DNA of 22,289 bases, from assembly GCA_002497025.1 (NCBI GenBank), contig DAMG01000060.1, forward strand, positions 1 through 22,289. The letters run 5' to 3'. Under the pieces are notes generated by a model. That model was not told the origin of the DNA. It saw only the letters and a list, made by a program, of their open reading frames with translations, and ran no database searches. Source of the DNA: Euryarchaeota archaeon UBA126. Its GTDB lineage: Archaea; Thermoplasmatota; Poseidoniia; Poseidoniales; Thalassarchaeaceae. Position numbers and translations under genes: made by a program. The stretch's first letter is position 1; the number at the start of each line of letters is the position of its first letter. Of this stretch, positions 1 through 7,249 are shown piece after piece.

Positions 1-1079
1 AATTCTGAACAATCCTCGGATGTTATTGGAAGGGAAGCAATGCCAGACTCTGTCATTTCATACATCTGAGGAGCGAAGTCTGCTAGCGTTAGTCCATTGA
101 TTACATCCTGATTATGCTGGATTGTCTCTTGCAGGTGGAATTGCCATGCAGCGATTCTATCTTCTTCATTTTCTATTTCCCAATATTCACTAGGTAGGTC
201 TACCCAGTATCGTAGTCCATCGAAGTTAGCATAGTTGTGAGTAACCGAGCGGACTGTACCATCGACCATTCGTGCGGTGTGGTAGTAGCCCTCAATGTAC
301 AACTCACGATCTACTTCAGGAGCGGTTCTATCGGAAATATCGACAATTGTGTACTTAACTAGGTTCTGAGTGCGGTAGTATGTGTATGTCTCCTTTCCTT
401 CACCCCATTGTACCTCCTCGATCAGAAGGTCGCGAAGAGGATGGTCTTCTGGAAGATTCCAGGCATAAATCATCGAAGCGATGACGAGTTTGTCGCCATC
501 AATCATCATCTGCAGTGGGTTGCCCTCGATTTCCATTTCTGAGGAAAGGCCGATTTCACCAAATTCTGGCACGTCCATAATGACTAGACTTTGGCCGTTC
601 AGCATGTATATGTGGAATCCATCTGTCTTGAGGAAGTCAGCCTCATCAACACCAGCTTCCTGATTATTTGTTCCTGAGAATTCTCCTTCTCGAGATGTTG
701 AGGCTGAATTTGAACCTGAATTTGATCCACCATCGTCTGCGGCTGACTCTGCTACTGCAACGTCGTCGCCAAACATTACTCCGCCATCTCTCCACATCCA
801 AGGGCCACCTATCCAGTGGTAGTAGGATTCCTGATCTAATCGTACTAACATCTCATCGAAAAGAGAATTCTTGAGATCCAGCAATAATGCATCACATTCG
901 TCATATGTCTGCAAAGTTGGTTGGGTTCGAGTTCTCTCTGGAAGATCTAATTGTGGATAATCTTCTACGATAATTTGGATTGTTCTATCTAGTTCATCTT
1001 CTATATCATCAACTGCACCGAGGCATCCAGATGTCAGCATCATTGCTAGCACGAGTATGGCAGCGTTTCGTTGCATCAT
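1..1079 (-). CDS. Secreted lipoprotein with beta-propeller domain (PF09826-like), 3' end outside window
   Basis: The reading frame is open from an ATG at 1079 (a second ATG follows at 1076) to the left edge, giving 359 visible residues and no stop. The first 19 residues form a lipoprotein signal: a hydrophobic core, then lipobox LTSGC with the lipidated Cys at residue 19, so the protein should sit on the outer face of the membrane. A Ser/Asn/Gly-rich linker lies at about 112-130. Residues 135-154 hold a strong signature, TNNQEAGVDEADFLKTDG, which I recognise from secreted beta-propeller proteins of the Beta_propel family (PF09826). The later stretch NLVKYTIVDIS (239-249) also fits that family. 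The propeller is incomplete because the C-terminal part is outside the window. The molecular function of the family is not established; a binding or sensing role is only inferred. A 12-base element 42 bases upstream of the start is shared with the regulator gene at 1470-2318. Confidence 0.85.
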   Translation of the reverse strand, partial: MMQRNAAILVLAMMLTSGCLGAVDDIEDELDRTIQIIVEDYPQLDLPERTRTQPTLQTYDECDALLLDLKNSLFDEMLVRLDQESYYHWIGGPWMWRDGGVMFGDDVAVAESAADDGGSNSGSNSASTSREGEFSGTNNQEAGVDEADFLKTDGFHIYMLNGQSLVIMDVPEFGEIGLSSEMEIEGNPLQMMIDGDKLVIASMIYAWNLPEDHPLRDLLIEEVQWGEGKETYTYYRTQNLVKYTIVDISDRTAPEVDRELYIEGYYHTARMVDGTVRSVTHNYANFDGLRYWVDLPSEYWEIENEEDRIAAWQFHLQETIQHNQDVINGLTLADFAPQMYEMTESGIASLPITSEDCSE

Positions 1080-1121
1080 GTAAATTCCGAATTGATTTTT
1101 AGATATCAAGCGGTTGGTTCA

Positions 1122-1133
1122 ATGATTTGACAT
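1122..1133 (-). promoter_or_regulatory. Shared 12-base upstream element, copy 1
   Basis: On the minus strand this reads ATGTCAAATCAT, with 42 bases between it and the lipoprotein ATG at 1079. An identical 12-mer lies 41 bases upstream of the regulator ATG at 2318. The match extends to 15 of 16 bases (TGA, one variable base, then the 12-mer). Here the flanks make a TGAT-N7-ATCA inverted repeat, as expected of an operator. It does not resemble a TATA box, so a regulator-binding site or upstream activating site is more likely than a core promoter. This is inferred from sequence and position only. Confidence 0.45.
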
Positions 1134-1134
1134 A

Positions 1135-1335
1135 TCAATAATCTAAGGATGGACCAAACTTATTCGGAACACCTAGGTTCAACTCATTTGATGGGGCGGG
1201 GTCATCTGTATCATCCTCATCAATTTCCTGGGCTTTCGTCTCTTCAGCTACGCCCACCTCCAATACGGAGGCTAGGCCTCCTGCGCCGACCATGAAAATC
1301 AGCGCAGCAAAATGTATGTCCGCGTTATAGGTCAT
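1135..1335 (-). CDS. Possible small one-pass membrane protein with acidic tail
   Basis: A 66-codon frame begins at the ATG at 1335; an in-frame TTG lies directly before it. Residues of about 8-28 form one plausible membrane segment (FAALIFMVGAGGLASVLEVG). An acidic stretch (EEIDEDDTDD type) and a Pro/Asn-containing tail ending in SLDY follow. I recognise no family. The gene sits between the regulator (1470-2318) and the lipoprotein on the same strand. No other gene occupies this stretch, and its composition resembles membrane proteins elsewhere in the window, which favours a real gene. No ribosome binding site is evident, and a chance frame of this length is possible. Confidence 0.4.
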   Translation of the reverse strand: MTYNADIHFAALIFMVGAGGLASVLEVGVAEETKAQEIDEDDTDDPAPSNELNLGVPNKFGPSLDY

Positions 1336-1469
1336 CAACCGAGTACAATGTGGTCTAAGACTTAAGCAACTTCCATTCCTGCATCAAAGGCAATTCACCT
1401 CTATTCATAGCACTGCGAGTCTGTGAGAAATTGGTTTCCGGAATACGGAGAGGTATGCCGAAATCCGTC

Positions 1470-2318
1470 TTAGCCTACGGCCTCGGATCTAGCTAGTTCT
1501 CGACTGCTGGATAGTGTCTCCAAGCCAATCGAAGATAGGCGCCAATTTGGTCTTCGAGCTTCACTTGCTGGCTCAACAAGTTCTGCAGACTTTAACTCGC
1601 TAAGGTGGTGGCTTAGTAGTTGACGCGAAATCTGCAACTTAGTTTTGATATCACTTCCCTTCAATCCAATTTGACCGGAATCCGCCAAGACCTCGAGGAT
1701 TGCTAGTCTGGTACCCGCAATCGGATTACGGATTCTACTCAATTCTTCCTTAGTGAGGCTCGAAACTGCATAACGACGTAATTTTCCATCTCTCCAAGAA
1801 ATAACTTCACCTTGTCCTTCTAGAGTATGAAGATGGTATGCTGTTACGCCGTTTGCTAGACCCAATGCGTCTCGTAAAGCAGAGAAGTGAATTCCTGAAT
1901 TTGCTTCCAAATAACCCAAGATTCGACCACGGGTTAGCAAATCCTCTTGATTTGCTTTCATCCTCGCAAGCAGCGGTGTTACAAGGGCGACTAGAACGGT
2001 GACGCGCATGGCTTCAAAGAGAATCGAACCGACTGCAAGGGAACCAAGAGCAGCACCTCCACCTGCAACTAGACTGGTAGGGAGATTATTCGGGGATTCT
2101 GATTTTTCCTCTTGTTCACCACCACTCCGCATTTCCGGCGACTCATCACTTTCGGAATCGTCTTCTGCAGAGGCTGGAGTCGCTTCCATTTCTGCAAAAT
2201 TATCCATTTCCACTTCCATCAAATCTGCTTCTGGGGCCTCATTTAGCATCCAGCCACCGGCTACTATTGCAAGTACCGCAATTAGTGTGTAAGCCCTAAC
2301 TGCGGATACTCCATCCAT
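1470..2318 (-). CDS. Membrane-tethered transcriptional regulator with two winged-helix domains
   Basis: This 282-residue protein has an N-terminal membrane segment at about 10-25. A strongly acidic linker follows at about 28-75 (EDDSESDESPE), then a second hydrophobic region at about 81-118 that could hold one or two membrane passes and ends in a basic ARMK. Two winged helix-turn-helix domains follow. The first, at about 128-187, has the pattern GRILGYLEANSGIHFSALRD, recognition helix NGVTAYHLHTLE and a wing. The second, at about 203-265, is RLAILEVLADSG with SRQLLSHHLSELKSAELVEP. This matches archaeal ArsR/MarR-like regulators anchored in the membrane. The acidic linker probably lies outside the cell and the DNA-binding half inside. 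A copy of the 12-base element lies 41 bases upstream, so self-regulation is plausible. The gene is divergent from the M29-like gene at 2420. The effector is unknown. Confidence 0.85.
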   Translation of the reverse strand: MDGVSAVRAYTLIAVLAIVAGGWMLNEAPEADLMEVEMDNFAEMEATPASAEDDSESDESPEMRSGGEQEEKSESPNNLPTSLVAGGGAALGSLAVGSILFEAMRVTVLVALVTPLLARMKANQEDLLTRGRILGYLEANSGIHFSALRDALGLANGVTAYHLHTLEGQGEVISWRDGKLRRYAVSSLTKEELSRIRNPIAGTRLAILEVLADSGQIGLKGSDIKTKLQISRQLLSHHLSELKSAELVEPASEARRPNWRLSSIGLETLSSSRELARSEAVG

Positions 2319-2359
2319 GGCTCTTCGTATGCTGAGGAGAATAAGAGGCGCTTGGTGAG

Positions 2360-2371
2360 ATGATTTGACAT
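2360..2371 (-). promoter_or_regulatory. Shared 12-base upstream element, copy 2
   Basis: On the minus strand this reads ATGTCAAATCAT, with 41 bases between it and the regulator ATG at 2318. It is identical to the element at 1122-1133 upstream of the lipoprotein gene, and 15 of 16 bases match when extended on its 5' side. It lies within the divergent intergenic region, 48 bases before the plus-strand start at 2420, so it could affect both genes. Function is inferred. Confidence 0.45.
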
Positions 2372-2419
2372 TTCAGAGCGGCTTTCAATAAGGGGGGCCG
2401 CCCTCGAGAGGTTGTCGAT

Positions 2420-3451
2420 ATGGACGAAGCAGATGAGGCTCAAGCTAGTGCTGAGGAGCAGCGCGAGGAAGCGATGCTCACAGCCGCGCGTTCGGTTGTT
2501 CGAACTTGTATGCAAGTGAGGCCAGTGGAATCTGTGTTAATCCTCACAGACCCGGAGTCATCGGAGATTGGTAGATCACTCTACGAGGCGACCGCTAGGG
2601 TGACTGATAGAGTTCTGATGATGATGATGCCGCCTAGTCATCGTGAAGGGAACGAACCTCCAAATCCGGTCGCCGACTTAATGCGGCGCCAAGATGTTGT
2701 ATTAATGGCGACTAAACACTCACTCACACACACAAGAGCAAGAGCTAATGCATCTCGGGAGAATGTGAGAATTGCTTCACTACCTGGCATAGATGCAGAG
2801 ACTTTTGCAAACGGAGGCATGACAGCAGATTACAATGCTTTACAGAAAGAAATTTCGGGACTCAATTCGATACTGCGGAGAAGAAGAGAAGTTCACGTAA
2901 CCAGTGAGGCCGGAACCGATTTGAAATTCACCACAGGCGGGCGATGGATTTTGGAAGATAATGGGATTTGTAATCGTCCAGGGGCAATCACAAATTTACC
3001 TGCGGGAAAGGTGTTTGTTCTACCAAAGGAAGGTACTGCAACTGGTAGAATTGTCATAGATGGTTCTTGGGAGGGTGAAAAATTGGAGAAATCAATCTCG
3101 ATATTGATTGAAGAAGGAATTATCACTGATGTTAGCGGTGATGAAAAAGCCGAAGCAATTTGGCAACAATTGGAGGATACTCGCTCAGGACTTAGGCCAT
3201 CAAAAGCAGCGACGGTAGGTAACCTGGCAGAATTTGGTTTTGGAATGAATCCTAGGGCTAAGATCATCGGTAATCCTTTGGAGGATTTAGTTTCAAGAGG
3301 GGCTATATACCTCGGTTTCGGGAATAATATGGCACTTGGTGGAACTGTCAATGTCCCGATTCATATCAGAGGTGTTTGCAGAAAGGCTACTGTAGCATTG
3401 GAAGATGTTGACCTTCTTGTCGAAGGTAAAGTAACTGCAAAGGTGAGATGA
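2420..3451 (+). CDS. Aminopeptidase M29-like protein (COG2309 type) lacking several metal ligands
   Basis: This 343-residue protein resembles the shorter archaeal and bacterial members of the M29/aminopeptidase T group, metal-dependent cytosolic exopeptidases. The recognisable core runs from LPAGKVFVLPKEGTATG (193-209) through NLAEFGFGMNP (268-278) and GNPLEDL to AIYLGFGNN (295-303) and GTVNVPIHIRG (308-318). In active relatives I expect PAGEVF, a VHIAFGDN-like segment and HLDG. Here these positions are Lys197, Tyr297 and Arg317, whereas Glu271 and His315 are kept. Three of the five expected metal ligands are therefore replaced, so peptidase activity is doubtful. The N-terminus is acidic. A four-codon ATG run encodes Met67-70. 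A GAGAGG at 2406-2411 lies 8 bases before the ATG and supports this start. The stop overlaps the next gene's ATG, so the two are probably cotranscribed. Confidence 0.8.
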   Translation: MDEADEAQASAEEQREEAMLTAARSVVRTCMQVRPVESVLILTDPESSEIGRSLYEATARVTDRVLMMMMPPSHREGNEPPNPVADLMRRQDVVLMATKHSLTHTRARANASRENVRIASLPGIDAETFANGGMTADYNALQKEISGLNSILRRRREVHVTSEAGTDLKFTTGGRWILEDNGICNRPGAITNLPAGKVFVLPKEGTATGRIVIDGSWEGEKLEKSISILIEEGIITDVSGDEKAEAIWQQLEDTRSGLRPSKAATVGNLAEFGFGMNPRAKIIGNPLEDLVSRGAIYLGFGNNMALGGTVNVPIHIRGVCRKATVALEDVDLLVEGKVTAKVR

Positions 3452-4056
3452 TGCGGGCTATTCTCTGGTGTAATGGAGAAAATCCCAATCTCAATATGAT
3501 CAGTAAATTACTCGAGGGTGCAACCTTGTTCGGGGTCGATGGTGGTGCTGACAAAGCAATTGCAGCAGGATTTGAGGTCACTGAGGTTCTAGGAGACTTA
3601 GACTCAGTCAATATTGCAGATTGGAAAGACCGTTCGAATATTCTCGCAGACGATTCATCCAGTGACTTGGCAAAGTCGTTTGGCCTATTGTTAGATAGAG
3701 GCTTCACTGAAGTAGACGTTGTAGGAATTGATGGAGGTAGCCCCGATCATATCCTCGGAACTTGGGCTACTCTAACAGAGGCTCCTGTGGGTCTATCCAT
3801 TCAACTGCACCATTCAGGTGGAATTACCAAGAGATTACACCCTGATGATGGAACTCTAGATTTTATTATTCCAAATGGGGATGAATTCTCTGTATTCGCA
3901 TTAGAATCCTGTCAACAAGTTAGCATAACTGGCGCCCGCTGGAATCTGGATTCAGAGGCATTAAATTTCTCAACCAAAGGTCTGCATAACCAATCAATAG
4001 GAGAAAAAATCAGTATCACTACTGATGGGATTCTGGCAATTATTTTTCAGTCCTAA
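3448..4056 (+). CDS. Thiamine pyrophosphokinase-like protein
   Basis: The 202-residue product has the layout of thiamine pyrophosphokinases, which transfer pyrophosphate from ATP to thiamine to give thiamine diphosphate. Visible motifs are VDGGADKA (30-37), GDLDS (49-53), DSSSDLAKSF (69-78, where typical family members have a Thr-Asp pair), GIDGGSPDH (93-101, the GGRxDH-like motif) and GLHNQS (178-183, the thiamine-side GLSN-like motif). The length fits the family. The start ATG at 3448 overlaps the preceding stop as ATGA; a second ATG follows at 3451. Distantly related archaeal pterin pyrophosphokinases share the fold, so substrate specificity is not certain. The gene is convergent with the permease gene, 7 bases away. 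Nothing in the pairing with the M29-like gene explains a joint function. Confidence 0.8.
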   Translation: MMRAILWCNGENPNLNMISKLLEGATLFGVDGGADKAIAAGFEVTEVLGDLDSVNIADWKDRSNILADDSSSDLAKSFGLLLDRGFTEVDVVGIDGGSPDHILGTWATLTEAPVGLSIQLHHSGGITKRLHPDDGTLDFIIPNGDEFSVFALESCQQVSITGARWNLDSEALNFSTKGLHNQSIGEKISITTDGILAIIFQS

Positions 4057-4063
4057 ATTAAAA

Positions 4064-5122
4064 TCAAGATTCATCACTTGCATTTGGGTTCAAAGATAGT
4101 AACATTGCGATTGGGCGAGTTCTTGGGTCACTCTCCAATGCTAACTTCATAATTACAGCAAGAGGCACCCCGAGAATCATCCCCATAATCCCCCATGCCC
4201 AGCCCCAAAATGCGACTAGAATCAATAGAACTATTGGCGACATATCGAGCCTCTGACCGGCAAGTTGAGGCTCGATAAATTGACCCCATGCAACTTGGTT
4301 TCCGAATAATGCCCCAAGAATAAGTAAGGCGGTTACAGGCTCAAACAGAATAAAGGATATTATCGTTGGAGGAATGAAGGAGAGTGGAGCCCCTACATAT
4401 GGCACGAAGTCTAGAAGGAAGGTGATTGAGGCCCACATAAACCAACCAGGAATTCCCATATAACTAAGGATAATTGCTACAATTATTGCCTGACCAAAAG
4501 CTACAGTCGCCTTGGTTATCACATAAGTGTTAATCCCCGCACCAGCGTTTTGAACTATCGAGGAAAATCTATCCATTTCATCAGGATAGGCGGCTTGAAG
4601 TCTTCTTGGAAGAGTTTCGGCTTCAACGATAATGAAAATTAAGAAGATGAATACTGTGATTGCACTTCCAGTGAATCCCGCTAATGTCCCTACAAATTCG
4701 GAGGTAATGGTGTTGATTCGTTCAACCGTAACTAATCCAGTAAGTGCACTTGTGTCAATTGAATAACCGTAGATTTCAAGATCGGAAAACCATTGAATTT
4801 TCTCAGTCATTTTTTCCTCAAGCACCGCTGCCTCACCGCTGAAAGCCTGTAAACTTTGATAGAGAAGATTTCCAGCGAAAAAGAACACCATCACCACGCC
4901 GGTAGTTAGGATTCCATAGGCTGCCAATGGGTGGCCGTATTTTTCCTCCAACCATTGAGCAGGGGGGCGAATTAGGAAAAACAACAGAGTAGCAACTACT
5001 AGCGGTTGAATGATAGGTTTTAGGTGAATAATTGCTAGAATTGAAATCAATAGAAGTATTGCAATATGACTCAAAGTGCTGACTTCTACACCGCGGAATG
5101 ACCTGCTGTTTGTTGCGCCCAT
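4064..5122 (-). CDS. AI-2E family membrane permease
   Basis: This 352-residue polytopic protein belongs to the AI-2E/PerM/TqsA family (PF01594). There are membrane pairs at about 17-50 and 66-90, then a soluble segment at about 92-140. Membrane segments follow at about 146-166 and from 205 to 330. The family hallmark DFVPYVGAP is at 238-246, followed by EPQLAGQRLDMSP (284-296) and the final helix containing GIMGMILGVPLAVIMK. Members export small molecules (TqsA moves AI-2) or act as ion antiporters; which applies here cannot be told from sequence, and AI-2 itself is not implied. The gene lies 45 bases downstream of the GT4 gene on the same strand and could be cotranscribed with it. The leader has a GGGGGG tract (5143-5148) 20 bases before the ATG. 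T-rich sequence after the stop could help termination. Confidence 0.9.
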   Translation of the reverse strand: MGATNSRSFRGVEVSTLSHIAILLLISILAIIHLKPIIQPLVVATLLFFLIRPPAQWLEEKYGHPLAAYGILTTGVVMVFFFAGNLLYQSLQAFSGEAAVLEEKMTEKIQWFSDLEIYGYSIDTSALTGLVTVERINTITSEFVGTLAGFTGSAITVFIFLIFIIVEAETLPRRLQAAYPDEMDRFSSIVQNAGAGINTYVITKATVAFGQAIIVAIILSYMGIPGWFMWASITFLLDFVPYVGAPLSFIPPTIISFILFEPVTALLILGALFGNQVAWGQFIEPQLAGQRLDMSPIVLLILVAFWGWAWGIMGMILGVPLAVIMKLALESDPRTRPIAMLLSLNPNASDES

Positions 5123-5166
5123 ATGGAGTTCCGTGAGGTTAACCCCCCATCAACCTCTCCCCAGAA

Positions 5167-6366
5167 TCAGTTTGCTAATTGAGAATAAATTTGTGAAAAT
5201 TCTTCGGCGTTCTGGCTATATGTAAAATTCTCTAGAACTCTTTCACGCCCCGCTTTACCACGAGCTTCGAGATCTTTTGGATCAGAAAGAAGACTGAGAA
5301 TAGCGCTCGACATTGAATTGATATCTGCCATGGTAAATAACGCCCCCACAGAATCATCGACCATTTCCGGCAGTGGGCCATGATCTACAGTTGCAACGGG
5401 TGTTCCAGAGGCCATTGACTCAAGAGGTATCAAACCCTGCCCTTCGTAATAGGAAGGATATACAACAACATCTGAATTACGAAACTCTTCTGCCAGTTTT
5501 TCGAAGGGCATTCCTGATTCTATTCGAACAGAAGAGGAAATCCCAAGACGATTTGCCTGTTTTATCAGTCTCTTTTTCAGGTTGCCTCGGCCTACGATTA
5601 GCAGTTCTGTATTCGGACTTCTCTGCTTTACTTCAGCAAAGGCTCGTAGGAGAGAACCATATCCTTTGCGAGCCGCTAATCGACCCACTGCAAGGATGCG
5701 GTTAGTTTCGGTATCCTTCGGTGTAACACTTGGATGAAACATATCCGTGTCTACGCCCCAATGAATCACCTGACAGTTCCAATCTGTAGGAGGAGAATAT
5801 CTCTCAAGAAAGTCCTCCTTAGTCGCATGGGAATTTGCCACACAAATATCTGATCCATTAACTGCGGCTCGCTCAAATTTCGCATAATGCCCGGCACTCA
5901 GTAGAATTGCAAGGTCATTCGGATTCGCCCAAACCGCGGCTTCTTTCTGTTCAGCTGCGGTTCGTAAACCGTCCCTTTCGCCGAGCCATGAGCCATGGAG
6001 GGATGACACAATTGGAGCAACATTTTCTTTGCAATCAGTGAATTGTGATTCTGTCCACGAAATCATTGGACAGTGAAGATGGACTATGTCGACTGAATCT
6101 TCTGAATGCAATTTCTTTAGATCGGAAAGTGCATACTTACCGTACGATTTAGTGAATGCCATGGGAGCATATAGCCATTTTACTTCTCGAATGTTGACTC
6201 CTTCTTGTTCAAGAGATTTTCCGCCTCCGTCTCGAGTAATCACGGTTATCCGATGTCCGAGTTCAACCAAAGCGGCCGAGAGATGGTATACTGTTGAGCC
6301 CATACCACCCCATCTTGGGGGGTATTCGGCAGACAGCATAGCAATGTGCAGACCCATCTCAACCAT
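5167..6366 (-). CDS. Glycosyltransferase family 4 (GT-B fold)
   Basis: The 399-residue protein is a retaining GT-B glycosyltransferase. Its acceptor-side N-terminus reads HIAMLSAEYPPRWGGMGSTV (7-26), with the Gly-rich loop usual in GT4. The donor-side half has AVGRLAARKG (226-235) and the conserved EX7E arrangement, Glu308 and Glu316 in YEGQGLIPLESMASGTPVA. There is no membrane segment, so it probably acts on the cytosolic face, adding a sugar from a nucleotide-sugar donor to a lipid-linked or other glycan. The sugar cannot be deduced. The ATG at 6366 is preceded by GAGCGAGAG; Met4 (6357) is an alternative start close to the first strand. It is divergent from a GT2 gene across 147 bases. Together they suggest surface-glycan or N-glycan assembly. 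Confidence 0.9.
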   Translation of the reverse strand: MVEMGLHIAMLSAEYPPRWGGMGSTVYHLSAALVELGHRITVITRDGGGKSLEQEGVNIREVKWLYAPMAFTKSYGKYALSDLKKLHSEDSVDIVHLHCPMISWTESQFTDCKENVAPIVSSLHGSWLGERDGLRTAAEQKEAAVWANPNDLAILLSAGHYAKFERAAVNGSDICVANSHATKEDFLERYSPPTDWNCQVIHWGVDTDMFHPSVTPKDTETNRILAVGRLAARKGYGSLLRAFAEVKQRSPNTELLIVGRGNLKKRLIKQANRLGISSSVRIESGMPFEKLAEEFRNSDVVVYPSYYEGQGLIPLESMASGTPVATVDHGPLPEMVDDSVGALFTMADINSMSSAILSLLSDPKDLEARGKAGRERVLENFTYSQNAEEFSQIYSQLAN

Positions 6367-6513
6367 CTCTCGCTCAAGGGATGCTCATTTCAAACGAATG
6401 GCCTTCCCGTCGCTAGAGATTTTGCTTAGTTTTGACAATTTATGTTTGAATTACCGTAGTCCTAGCGCCAGTATGATTCATAGCGGCCGGTTAGGTCGCC
6501 GAATTCGATTTAG

Positions 6514-7245
6514 ATGTCTGAACCACTCCCTGTACACGTTACTGTGGTCATCCCAACTCGTAATGAAGAGGCGGCTATCGTTGATACTATTCGCTCTGTT
6601 CCTAACGATGGTTGGTGTGAGAAGTTAGACTTCCTGATTGTCGATGGCAACTCTACTGACAGAACCAGAGAGTTGGCGGAAGAAGAAGGTGCTAGCGTCT
6701 ATCTAGAGCCCCGCAAGGGATACGGTCGCGCATACAAGACCGGATTTGCAATGGCACCAGGTGATGTGATTGTGACTATGGATGCTGATTGTACCTACCC
6801 TGGAGAAGAAGTTCCTGATTTGGTTCGTAAACTAATGCAAGAGGATTTGCAATGGATTACCTGTGATAGACTTCGAAGAGCCGAAGAAGGTGCTATGCCC
6901 GGATTACACGGATTTGGAAATTGGGTATTATCTACTACTGCAAAGTTCCTATATTGGTATGGAGTCCATGATTCCCAGAGCGGAATGTGGGTATTCCGTA
7001 AGTCAATTTTCGAGGACGAGAGGGTCCGACCTCGCCACGATGGGATGCCTCTTTCTCAAGAGTTCAAGATTCGTGCTCGCCGTTACCTTGGCAACAAGAA
7101 GACCGCGGAAGTCAGTGTTCCATACCGGCCGAGAGTTGGAGAGGCTGAAATCAACACCTGGGGAGATGGATTGCTAAATCTCAGATTCCTTTTCACCCAC
7201 AGACTTGGATTAACTCGTCAAGTCACTCCATGGGGACCTGAGTAA
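6514..7245 (+). CDS. Glycosyltransferase family 2, dolichol-phosphate sugar synthase-like
   Basis: The 243-residue protein has a complete GT-A domain. It shows VTVVIPTRNEE (9-19), VDGNSTDRT (43-51), the metal-binding MDADC (89-93, Asp90 and Asp92), DSQSGMWVFRKSI (153-165) and SQEFKIRARR (181-190). This pattern is typical of dolichyl-phosphate mannose/glucose synthases and archaeal Agl-type GT2 enzymes. It lacks the C-terminal membrane helices found in some relatives, so it would be cytosolic or peripheral. A likely role is to load a sugar onto a polyprenyl phosphate carrier for N-glycosylation or glycolipids. The start is fixed by the ATG six residues before the first beta strand. It is divergent from the GT4 gene and convergent with the next gene, with only 4 bases between stops. 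Confidence 0.88.
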   Translation: MSEPLPVHVTVVIPTRNEEAAIVDTIRSVPNDGWCEKLDFLIVDGNSTDRTRELAEEEGASVYLEPRKGYGRAYKTGFAMAPGDVIVTMDADCTYPGEEVPDLVRKLMQEDLQWITCDRLRRAEEGAMPGLHGFGNWVLSTTAKFLYWYGVHDSQSGMWVFRKSIFEDERVRPRHDGMPLSQEFKIRARRYLGNKKTAEVSVPYRPRVGEAEINTWGDGLLNLRFLFTHRLGLTRQVTPWGPE

Positions 7246-7249
7246 ATTC

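Noticed and set aside
668..874. Plus-strand frame with Leu/Asn-Leu repeats
   Set aside because: This is the antisense reading of the Ser/Asn/Gly linker of the lipoprotein; the low-complexity repeat explains it.
1440..1459. Imperfect hairpin downstream of the regulator gene (7-base stem with one mismatch)
   Set aside because: Weak stem, no T run after it on the minus strand, and such structures are common by chance; not enough to call a terminator.
2282..2515. Minus-strand frame of 77 codons across the divergent promoter region
   Set aside because: It overlaps the starts of both the regulator and the M29-like gene, which are well supported, and its product has no family features apart from a chance hydrophobic stretch.
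2617..2628. Four tandem ATG codons and nearby CA-rich repeat (about 2719-2740)
   Set aside because: Short in-frame low-complexity runs encoding Met67-70 and His/Thr-rich residues; too short to support a repeat element or phase-variable tract.
2893..3351. Minus-strand frame of 152 codons inside the M29-like gene
   Set aside because: It is fully antisense to conserved M29 motifs and has no recognisable content.
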